Assembly: GCA_905331475.1 (NCBI GenBank)
Contig: CAJNYU010001940.1
Span: 87,355-151,354, forward strand
DNA: 64,000 nt
Reading direction: 5' to 3'
DNA from: Rotaria socialis
Taxonomy: Eukaryota > Rotifera > Eurotatoria > Philodinida > Philodinidae
Positions 23,787 to 34,600 of this stretch are shown here, in pieces. Under the pieces are notes generated by a model. That model ran no database searches. It saw only the letters and a list, made by a program, of their open reading frames with translations, and had not been told where the DNA came from. The position numbers and the translations under genes were made by a program. Every line of letters begins with the position of its first letter. The stretch's first letter is position 1.

Positions 23787-24994
23787 ATGACACCTTACTG
23801 TTATTTTTATTCTGTATCATCCTCAATATTTTTAACAAATCATATACGTTCGTTTTGCATCAGTTTTTTATCACTTTCAATTCTATTTACATTTATTAAT
23901 TTTTTAACAACGACCACATCAATCAATAAATTGACCGCACACGAATATACAGCGGATCAGAATTCAACAACAACACATACTTTTCCAATTCTATTATTGA
24001 GTTTCGACGATATTTATCATAATCGGCTTAATTGTTATGAACGCATTAACCATCGACGATTAACTAGAAAAAAGAATAATTATCATAATAAAACTTCCCT
24101 ATATCCAATTCAACTTGATCAACCGAATAAAACAACAATTAAACCGAATGTAATTCCTTATGACTATGATGCATGGCGATCCGCTCCATTAATGCCACGA
24201 CTTGTTACTAAATGTGAACATAATTTAATGATGCAATTGTTAAAACGTTTCGATGAATTAGCAAAAAAATATTCACTTGAATATATGATGATCGATGGAA
24301 CATTATTAGGTAAGTTTATAGTTTGTTGTGCTTATGATGTTCTTTTTCTTTTTTAAATTGAATTGTTATTAAAGGATCTTGGCGTCATCATGATCTAATT
24401 CCATGGGATGATGATATTGATTTATTAATGTCTGTTCGACTGAAGCATCAGCTAAAGAAAGCTATTAAATTTGAATCACCATCATCACCCTATTATGTTG
24501 AATTTCATCGTCGTTGGGATTCACCCAAAGAATTTGAATATTATAAATTTTATTTCTCGACATCTCCACGTTATAGTGAATATCCCTGGCGTTATCCATT
24601 TGTCGATTTGATTTTTTATCATGAAAATGAAACACACATATGGCAAGAAAATATGCAACATATTTCAGCAGTTTCAAAGCAAAGTATTTTTCCACTAACA
24701 CTTCGACCACTTGGATCATTATGGTTACCAGCACCTAAATCTCCACATGATTATTTTATTAGTGTTAGTTGGATAACGTATGACTATGAATGTTTTAATG
24801 GTCCTTGGTCACATAAATATGAAAGAGTTAAAGAGGCAGATTATAGCAATGAATTAAAATCAACAATAAATTGTAAAGAATTAAAAGAATTTTATCCCTT
24901 TGTTCAACGATCATTGACTCAGAAAGAAGAACGATTAATTATCAATGGTACAGTGAAACATATCATTAGAATGATAAATGACAAAAACGTATAA
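23787..24994 (+). CDS. Membrane-anchored LicD-family protein
   Basis: Two exons, 23787-24309 and 24375-24994; 380 residues. LicD-family (fukutin-related superfamily) enzymes transfer phospho-linked groups such as phosphocholine or ribitol-phosphate to glycans. The hallmark at residues 168-191 is clear: IDGTLLGSWRHHDLIPWDDD followed by IDLLM, with the DGTLLG metal/nucleotide motif and the WDDDID acidic triad intact. Further conserved pieces are PWRYPFVDLIFYHE and the C-terminal FNGPWSHKYERVKEADY. A hydrophobic segment at residues 22-41 after a short N-terminus predicts a type II membrane protein, probably in the Golgi. The donor substrate cannot be deduced. LicD-like genes are found in bacteria and animals; the intron and anchor show that this copy is at home in a eukaryotic genome. 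Confidence 0.85.
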
Positions 24995-26039
24995 TCAGTA
25001 TTTTTTCCGTGCTAATGTCGGTGTGTATGTCAGATCATTTGATTGTTATCATAAAATGTGAACATAATAAATGTAAATAGAATTGAAAATACCGAGATGA
25101 AAAATGATCCTATTAATTATTAAATTTACGTTTCTTATTTTTTTTTCTGGAATTAAACTGATTATATTTAACATTTGCTAGAATTAATGAGCGACAGTTT
25201 CGTCTACTACAGAAAATAATATTACATGTTTAGTGTTGAGATAGATTCTCGATTATTATTGTTTAGTTACCAATGATATCCAGCATCTTCAATTTTTACC
25301 TTTAAACTTCGTCATTTTAATGTATTTTTCACTTGATATAAGTTTGTCACATAAAATAAAATAACTTATTTCTGTAATTAATAGTTAAATGTAGATCGAT
25401 TCGAGAATTTTAGTATTATATTAATGTCGTCAATTATAAACTGATACTATTAAGTTATTGGTTTAACAGAAATATCTAATGAATAACTAGCGCAATAAAT
25501 GTATGATCAAGCCTGATGATGAACTACAATAATTCTATGGATCCTGTATAAGACACGATAGTTTTTATACTCATTCGTAAAATCAAGGATTTCTGTTCGT
25601 ATTCTCACTCGTCTCAGTTTCAAATTCTCTGTTTTGACTGAGTATAACAGTCTCATGTGGTATTGTTCATCTATTTTTCTACAAATATTATTAATCAAAT
25701 TCCTTTATTTTTCTTTTCTTTGACTAACTGTACACATGAGTTGAAAGAGCAAAACAAAAAAATACTCTAGTTGTTGTTAATTAATTCCTAGAACTACAAA
25801 GGGAAAAGATCTACTCCTGATTAGAAAAAAAGAACGGTTCTACAGGAAAACTTATTAAATAACTAGGCATGCGATCATATAAATTGTGTTTGATTCCCCC
25901 GAAGGTTTGTATAACTCGTTTAAAAACAATGTTTTATCAATCATTTGTATATTTTCCTATATTGTAACCGGTATTCATATTTTCATTATTATTTGCTTTC
26001 AATAATTATTTTTTATTTAGTAAGCATCAATCGAAGATC
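24995..26039. other. Spacer between the LicD-like and TPR-ART genes
   Basis: About 1 kb of A+T-rich DNA with only chance ORFs (the largest is 63 codons on the minus strand). It presumably holds the 3' end of the LicD-like gene and the TPR-ART promoter. Confidence 0.45.
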
Positions 26040-28869
26040 ATGAATGAAAAGACACAATTGTAAGTGTCTTTATTTTAGTTTTACATTAAAAAATCATTTT
26101 AAGTTTTTATATTATAGAGTAGAAATAGTAAAATTATCAACATTAGCAAGTGCTGAAAGAGCATCAATCAATTTCAAATATAATAATCTTGAAACATATT
26201 CAATTTTTTGGCTAGATCGTTTAGTAAACGAAGCAAAAGAATATGTTGACGCTCAACAACGACTTCGTGCATCTATCAATTACATAAAAACATTTAAGAA
26301 TATTGAAGACTGCGAGGAATTTATTCATTATGTACCTCAACAAGATCGAATTATTTTAATTATCAACAGTCAATTAGGTCAAGAACTGATACCACGTATT
26401 CATTCACTTCGGCAAATATTTTCAATTTATATTTATAACAATGATAATAAACGAGGTGGCCATTGGACTAAAGAATTTAAAAAGGTAAAAGGAAATAATT
26501 TATTCCACGCCGAGTTTTCATTTACGTAAGATAGAATGTTACAGTAAAGATTTATTCTTTTTTTATTTTTGCAATCACTCAACTATTCTGTTTTGCACAA
26601 AATATCACAGAATATCAAAATATATTCACATCTTTTCGAACAAAAATAGAATAGATCACAAAACAAGACACTTGATATTTGATCGGCGAATAAAAATACA
26701 TAATTCAAAATCTAATTCATATTAAAAGATAAAATCTGAGAAAGATTAAGTGTTCTATGTGTTAATCTGTATTGAGTTTGTCTTATTAACTAATGCAAAA
26801 TATATTATCAATTGAACTGTGGAATGTAATTGTTTGTCTTTGACTAAATCTCAATCGAGTGATGCTAAAAGAATTTTCCAGCGAAAAACTATTCACAGCT
26901 ATAGTAGCTAATCTTCTTGCTACTTCTCATATCTCTATAATATTTACTAAATATAACAAGAATCAAAAGGAAATTTAGCGTTGAAAGAATTCAATTCTTC
27001 AATGAATAGCTATATGAATCGTAAGATTATATTTAAGTTTTAATAGTTAAATTAGGTTAGTATTCTATGAGTCAAATGATAAATTTTACAAAGAAGTTTT
27101 CTACTTTCTATTCAATGCTTTCGAAATCACGCTTGATTAGTTTCTAGGATTTATTTACTATATTGTAAATATATTTGAAAAAATTCACGCCTTCTTTTTT
27201 TAATATTTTGTTGTAGGTCAAAGCATCATGCTCACAATTAGATGTTTTAGTTGCTCAAATTAAATCGGATCGAGCTCGAAGAAGTCATAGTAAGATAGAT
27301 GAACCATTAGCATTAAATATATTCGATACTAATCTTACTTATCAACTTAATAATCAATTTATTCGTTCACATTTACTTCTTGATTGTCTATTTCGAATGA
27401 AAGATTCTTCATCTGACATGGAGAGATTTATTTATTTATGTGAAGAAGAATACAAAGATAATAAATCAGAATTGGCAGTTATTCGTGAATTTCAACAAAA
27501 TTATTCATCTGCGCGTACTTTACGATGGTATACACGACAATCGTTTCTTTTTAGAATCTTAAGTAAAGCTTTACGAGTGCAAAATGTTGATGTACTTTTT
27601 CTATTACGTTTCTTTATTTTTGATATTCAACAACAACTTACAAAAAATCAATGTGCACAACCTATTCGTGTTTATCGTGCTCAATTGATAACACACGATG
27701 AATTACAAGTATTTAAACGTGCAATTGGTGGTTTTATTATGATAAATACATTTCTTTCGACTACGATTGATCGAGAAGCATCATTAGCATTTCTTGATAG
27801 TATGGATAATTCTGATGAATTCGAAATGCAGAGAGTATTATTTGAAATTGATGCTGATCCTCGTCTTGAAGATATAAAACCATTTGCTAATATTATTTGG
27901 CTTAGTTATTGTTTTGGTCAGCAAGAAATCTTAATGATGGTTGGTTCAATTTTTCAAATTACAGAAATTCAACATGACGAAAGTCAACTATGTATTATTC
28001 GATTGGTTTTATGCACTGAACATAATAGTGATTTAAAGAATGCTTTAAAATATCTTTCAAGAGAAAATGATGGTAAAGAAATGGATCTTTTTACATTCGG
28101 TCAAATCCTACGTGAAATGAGAAGTCTTGATGATGCAAAAAAATTTTATCTTCGTTTACTTGATGATCTACCCACTGACGATCAAGATCTTGCTGCTTGT
28201 TATCGTGCGCTTGGTCATGTTGCTGCTGATAAAGGTGATTGTGATTTAAGTCTTGAATGGTATGAAAAATTACATGAATTATTATCACGAACATTGCCAT
28301 CTGATGATGTTCGTATTGCCGACAGTCATAATATTATTGGCAATATTTATCGAAAAAAAGATGATTTAAAACATGCACTCGATTCATACAACAAAGCATT
28401 GGCTATATATAAACAGGTGTACGATGATAATCATTTAGTTATAGCAGAATGTTTGGATAAGATTGGTGGTGTATTTGAGAAAGAAAAAAAATTTTTTCAA
28501 GCACTTAATTATTATGAAAAATCGTTGGGTATATGTCAAAAATCTCTTCCAGCTGATCATCCAGATTTAGGAGCAGCACATAGCAAAGTTGCTCATATTC
28601 GTCTATTACTCTGTCATTATTACTTAGCATTGGGTCATTATAATATTTCACTTAAAATTAAATTAAATTCTCTTCCACCTGAACATTTGGATATTGCATT
28701 AGATTATCGTGGGATGGGTGATACCTATAAAGCTAGAGGTGAATTAACTCAATCATTAGCATATTATGAAAAAGCAGCTGAAATTTATCGTAATCAACTA
28801 CCTGCTACACATCCTGACGTGGTTGATATAGAGCGAACTATTCGATTTCTTACTGCTCCACATAAATAA
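26040..28869 (+). CDS. ADP-ribosyltransferase-like protein with C-terminal TPR repeats
   Basis: Three exons, 26040-26059, 26118-26484 and 27217-28869; 679 residues. The N-terminal ~180 residues (IFWLDRLVNEAKEYVDAQQR, CEEFIHYVPQQDRIILIINS) form a receiver-like domain seen with these proteins in rotifers. The ART domain follows at about 200-390: first motif VYRAQ with Arg283, the S-T-T motif NTFLSTTID with Ser310, and the third motif FGQQEILMMVG with Glu366. From about 430 to 665 there are some five kinesin-light-chain-type TPRs, spaced 42 residues (ADSHNIIGNIYRKKDDLKHA, LDKIGGVFEKEKKFFQALNY, DYRGMGDTYKARGELTQSLA). Such enzymes transfer ADP-ribose from NAD+ to proteins; the TPRs would select partners. 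The third motif is Q-x-E rather than E-x-E, which argues against arginine as acceptor. The second intron, 732 bp, is unusually long. Substrate unknown. Confidence 0.85.
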
Positions 28870-30879
28870 CACTCAATCTTTGGTGAATACAAACAGTGGG
28901 GTGCCATAATGGGAAGGCTTTTTTAAATTAGTATTATCATGTAGTTTTCATAATATTATTTTATTGATATTCAAGAATAAAAATATTATTCCAAAATTGA
29001 AACTTTTGAAAACAGCACCAATACATAGAGAGACAGTTGAACGGCTGTCGCAAAAAATAAAGCCCTATGAACTTCTATCTTCCATTGATGCTCGGATTTA
29101 TGTAAATAGATATCTTGATCTACATAGTTTCTTTTTCAGTATGCCTACATGTTTGTAAAGAAGTTTAAGTTGAAAAAGTACTTCCTAAATACATTCTTTG
29201 TAGAAATCAGAAACTTCAAAATTTATTCGATTTATAGATGATTTCGATGTCACTCATAGATTTGGCAATTCATTCAGCTGAAATTTTTCTGAAATAAAAA
29301 ATGATAGTTAACTTTTTCGAAAGTTCTTTTATAAACTGAAAAAAAACAGATATTACATTTCTAGTTTTGGATATCAAATACAATGCTTGTAGGATTATTG
29401 CATGCTATGTTGTTTTGACAACGAGACGAATATATTTAATTATTAACGTTTATCAATTTTAATTATTTGATAAAATTTGATGGACTCCTACGAATCGTGA
29501 TAGAGCATCACAAAATGGATTTTCTAAGAAAGAAACAGTATTTGAATAAAATCTTTAAAATAAATCAAGACTTTGTTAATCTCTATTGTAACCTTCGGAG
29601 TTATTTTATATTGATGTACAGATAGTTCATCACTTTTTTTAAAATTCCATTGAGCATACACTAAGACATTATATAACAAAAATAAAAAATTGCTAGATGT
29701 TCAAATTGAGAAGCAAGGTTTTATAATCGATTATGATGCTCTTGTATGTCCTAATTTACATTGCTTGATAGTATAATAATAATAATAATAGACATTCATT
29801 TGATAGTTATTTAAGTGCTCTCGAAAAATAAAAAATCTATCTCATTGATTAACAGACTGTATCATCGGTTTAATTCTTTAACGAGGCTTTAAAGAGACTC
29901 AGTATTTTTATATGCGCAATTAGACTATCAAAATTGCGTTTGATGTAAGATCTTGTTATTTTTCTGCCGTATCCCAACATTGGATTATAATAATAATTCT
30001 AGTATCATCCCTGATTAAAAAACAAGGAAAAGATCACGGCGCGCATCCAAAAAAACTTGTCACCAAATTATCTATAGATTAAGAAAAACAAACTTTAAAA
30101 CCTTTCATTAATGAACTATTCCGAAAAGTAGGTATTTTTTATGTGTTCACATGTAGTTTCATTCGAGAAGTTTTTCCATAGTCTATTTGTTAATCTAACG
30201 AACTATGTACGATAGAAGATTTTCGAATTTTGGTTCGCTTTTGACTCGAAATCTAGTGTATGTGGTAGACATTAGTGAAGTGTATTTAATATTCAACTAG
30301 TTTTTAATTAAAACTAATTTTGGAGTCAATGCAATGGTTTCTGTAGATTCTATTTCTTCTGTAAAATTTCACACGAAATACACGACCACGTTTTTTTCTA
30401 AATTCCAATCTGACATTTTGCCCACACGCCGACCATATTTCAATGAGCTTGAATAAAAGTTTTCAGTATTTATGGTAACTTAGTCTTCGAGATCTATAGA
30501 ATTTTCAAAATAAGAACTTTTTCCTTACATATTACTAAACAATATCTAGTTGTTTGAAAGTGTCGTATTCGAGAGCAAATTAATCCGAATATTTTGAAAT
30601 TTTCTATGTAAATTTGTTTAATTTAATTCTTAATTTCAAACTATACGAACCAGAAGTTACCTGAAGTTCCAGTTGAGTAGTGAATCAATAATAGAGAAAA
30701 TTTTCTTAGCTAAGTGTTAATGAACTAAATCAAATTTCTTGTCTCATCATCAACAAAAAAATACGTTTATACTTGATTTTTCATTTATCAAAAAGTAAAA
30801 AATATGGAAACTATATGTTGATTTGTAAATATGAACAAAAGTATATAAAAAAACTCTTTGTGCTAAACTCTCTCTATTT
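28870..30879. other. 2-kb spacer, TPR-ART and CLHC1 3' ends
   Basis: Tail-to-tail spacer. It has a short (TAA)n run near 29775 (ATAATAATAATAATAATAG) and a 64-codon ORF at 28964-29158 that I cannot assign. Nothing else supported. Confidence 0.45.
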
Positions 30880-33800
30880 TTATTCATCTGGCATTTCTTG
30901 CAAATCATCTTTTTTCAATTCAACATCGTCACTAAAATATAGTTTGCCTGGAAAATCATTAAAAAAATCTTGATGACATAAAGAAGGTTCAGACGGTGAT
31001 GGTGGTGTTGGTGATGGTGGTGTTGGTGATGGTGGTGTTGGTGATGTTGGTGTCGGATGTTCTTGGATAGGTTCAAGTGTAATACTATTAGTGCTGCTAC
31101 ATCGACGAGCACGTCGAAATCGTTCTAAAGCTGAACGTGTAATACGTCGTGTCAAACGATGAGCTAATTCTTGTTCTGTTTCGAGTGGATTAGAATGTTC
31201 ATCTGCATTTGTTATCGGTGATGATGATGAGGATGATGATGTCTAATGAAAAGATATGAGTTTTCGTACAAAAATGAAATAAAATCATATTAGTTTTTCA
31301 CATACTTTATCATCAGCTAAATAGGAATATTTTTTTAACAGATCAAAACATGTTTGCAATTTTTCAGCTTCTTGTTTTTCACAGTTTTTTCCTTTTTCTT
31401 GAATTAATTGTTCAACAAATTGAATTGCATTTACATGTTGATCAAGTTGAAGAAAAAGAAGCACTAATTCATCCGCTTGCAAATATTTTTCCGGGGTATA
31501 ATTGACAATGTCAACAGCAAATTTAACAGATGGATATTGATCAAACAATTTAGTGAGCAAATCGGGCAATGATGGAATCAAATTCGCGACCGACGTGAGA
31601 TAATCCAAGCATCGTTTGGACGATTCTAACACAAGATTATATATGTTAGGGGAAAAAAGATCAGGCTGAATCATTTATTTAAATAGACAAAAGTTAACTT
31701 TTCAAATACAAAATAAGTTTGAGACGAAATCAATGATTTTATCTAGGAAAAAATCTACGCATTGATTTTATTTTTTTAGTATAAAAAACCTAACTCATCT
31801 CTGAAAGCAACATCCTTGAAAAATGATGAATCGTCTTACTAAATCAGCATTTGGCGAGTATAAATTTAGTGAAAGCAATCTTAAAATAAGAACGGATCGT
31901 TCAAAATTTTCACAAACTGATATTCGCTGTTTGACATCTTTCAAGTTCAACAAAGCATTAATTTAAATGTTACAAGATATTTTCTTTACTGTTTCATAGA
32001 AGTGTACGAAAGAGGAAAATAAAATGCACTGTTCTTCATTTATAGGCAAAGCTATAAATATTGTTCTAGTTCGTTTTTTTTTGTAGAACTCTTCTTGCTT
32101 TTTTAAAAATCTGCATGAAGAAAAATTTGTTGTAAATGATTTTTTTAATAAAATTAATTGAAAGAAAGATGAAGAACATTTCGCTAGTCAGCTACCATAC
32201 AGTATGGGATATGTATTGGTCAAGAGTGGCTCTATGTACCTGATTTAGTTCGTACTACTATTACTAGTTGTAGCTCCAAACAGAAGACTAGTTTAATAAA
32301 AATTTCTCTAGTTCAATCACTTGAGTTTCTCATAAATATTGATTAGTCATATCCTAGTCAGAGAAACACATTCAAATTAATTTGCTATTGTACGAGTCAT
32401 ACTTTGTTGATGTATGTAAAAGAATATAGCAACTCAAATCTTTAAAAAAAACTCGAGCAAAGATCACTCGAGTCTCTCCAATCTAAACTACAAAGAGTAA
32501 CTGTATTTCTCATGTACCTGTTTGCAGAAGACATGAAGCAACTTCACAATAAGCATTAACTTTACGATAGATAAATTCCGCTAAATTTAATGCATTAGAT
32601 CGTTCGACAAGTTCAGCCATTTCAAAAGAACAAGTCAATCTATAATACAGAAAAAGTGAACATTTTTACTTTCATTTTTTGTTGGCGAAAATATGACTGA
32701 ACCTTTCTTCAGCTATCCATTTATACAGAAGTTCAAGTTGATTTTCACTGCATGCTGCTTTAGCACATTCTAATGACATGATTGCATCAGGTACAAATTG
32801 TGCTTCAAGAGCTGTTTCAGCTAATACTTTACAATGAAAAAGCCACGGACTTATTTCTTCATTGAGTGGTTTCTTTAGTGCTAAATTTTAACACAAATAT
32901 GTATTACATGCATTCATACATACATTGCCTTTACCTTTAAATTTCAATAATGTTTCCATATTTCTTAATACTCCTTTGGGACTACATGCTGCTATGTATG
33001 ATGCTTCTTTATAATTTCCTTTTTGTATCATATCCATAAAAATTTCAATATGATCTAGTAACATTCCTGCTTCTTTATCATAAAATGATCCACCCTCAAG
33101 ATCATCATCGTCGTCCTGTATACCTACGAATAGCTAATAATTAGATTTTTTGATTCTTTTTCTTAAAAAGTAAAACGTTTTTGTTTTCAAAACTATACCT
33201 TTTGAAAACATATTTGATGATTCGTAAATTGCATTCATTACAACATCTTCCAATAAAGTTGAATTCATTCTCATTGACGATGATGTTTGTTTTTCTTCTA
33301 TAAATTTTCTAATACTTCTCCATGCAAGATGATATAAACGAAGACGATTACGCAATGTTAATCTCTGTTCACTTTCTTTATCTAAATCTGATAGCTTTTG
33401 TTCAAATAAACTTTGCATTTCTGTTCGTTTTTCTTTTATTGTATATTTAGTTGAAGCATTTTCTTCAAGACGTAAATGTTTTTCTCGAAGAAAATCATGA
33501 TATTTTTCCAATGCTTTAAAATCTGTTTCTTCGGCAAATGTCAAACCTATCAATGGAAACCTTTAGAAAATAAATAATCAACAATACTAGACGTAATCGA
33601 CAAACCTGGTATACGTCGATGACCAGTTTGCGGTTGTTGAAGTGTATCAGTATCGCTAACAGTTTTTTTAATTGAGTCTGGTTCATTGGATTTTTTTTGA
33701 GCTAATAGTTTAGCGATCTCCTGTTCAAGTTGTTTGTTTTCTTGTTCTATAATCGCAAGTCTGTTAATAAAATTTGACAGAAGGTTTCTTTCGATATTTT

Positions 33801-34234
33801 ATTTCACATACTTATCTTCTAATTCCATGCATCGTTTTTGTCGAAGTAAAAATGTTTTTGGTTCTAAAACAAGACGATGCAAATCAGCACTCATTGCGTC
33901 GACTTCTTCGGCACCCGATTCGAGTACAGCAATACATTGTTCGTATTCTTGTTTTATAGCTCGAAATAAAGGTCGATAGAGAAATGATTTATCAATGATC
34001 TTAAAAAAAGAGAATGGTTTTTTAACACTATTGTTTTTTCAAAAGAAAAAGATTCAAGATAGTTACTTTTTCGAAGGCTAATCGAAATATTGCAAAGCGT
34101 TCTTTTGTAGCGGTTTCACCAGCTTTAGCAGATTCATCGTTCATAAAACGATTTAGATGAGTAAAGAAATTTCGATCTCGTACTGTTAATGGTACAGTAT
34201 CACTTGATTTTACATCCGATAAATCAATATCCAT
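30880..34234 (-). CDS. CLHC1: Clathrin heavy chain linker domain-containing protein 1
   Basis: Nine exons in transcription order: 34234-34067, 33999-33812, 33760-33606, 33546-33199, 33123-32935, 32880-32703, 32639-32518, 31625-31306, 31242-30880; 676 residues. CLHC1 is a conserved but poorly studied animal protein with a clathrin-heavy-chain-like helical linker. Residues 1-170 carry an N-terminal helical region (FMNDESAKAGETATKERFAI, MELEDKLAIIEQENKQLEQE). The centre has alpha-solenoid pieces (NYKEASYIAACSPKGVLRNM, LAETALEAQFVPDAIMSLEC, ALNLAEFIYRKVNAYCEVAS) and ESSKRCLDYLTSVANLIPSL with LADELV-like helices after it. The C-terminal ~120 residues are low complexity: a Ser run, an Arg-rich segment and SPTPP repeats. 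The 892-bp intron 7 is exceptional. Assignment is by overall layout and family motifs recalled, so moderately sure. It is divergent from GMAP-210. Confidence 0.75.
30995..31054. repeat. 15-bp coding minisatellite in the CLHC1 tail
   Basis: About four copies of GGTGATGGTGGTGTT (plus strand) encode tandem SPTPP on the minus strand in the last CLHC1 exon. The repeat is a multiple of three, so copy-number change keeps frame. Confidence 0.8.
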
Positions 34235-34600
34235 GATTTGCTTATTAGTAGATAAATAAAATCGCTCATAAAAGCGAGTTTTTATGAAATTCTACCATTC
34301 ACATTATTTTATTCGAAGAGGTCTCCAAGCAACACTCTGATCAAAGACATACTATTAATAATCATTTGAACAAATTTTTCAAAAATGATGAATATGTTTT
34401 GAAATCAAACATATTTTAATTAAATAAACTTTTTATAATATTAGCGACATCTAAATATGATCAAATCATTGGACTATAATCCTGCCATCTTCTATTGACA
34501 TATGATTCAGATGCACACAAGTTATATCGTCAACACGTAGTCTTCCACACTACTCTACTTTCAATACTTTTTTTTTCTATTAAAAAACACAACACGAAAT
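34235..34600. promoter_or_regulatory. 366-bp bidirectional promoter region, CLHC1/GMAP-210
   Basis: Start codons face away from each other across 366 bp, so both promoters and both 5' UTRs must share this interval unless untranslated exons lie elsewhere. No single element can be pinned down. Confidence 0.45.

Noticed and set aside
30915..31112. Minus-strand His-rich ORF overlapping the CLHC1 tail
   Set aside because: Shadow frame of the 15-bp minisatellite; the SPTPP frame joins correctly to upstream CLHC1 exons.
32448..32475. ACTCGAG...CTCGAGT inverted repeat in CLHC1 intron 7 as a mobile element end
   Set aside because: Only about 8-base arms close together, with no wider structure.
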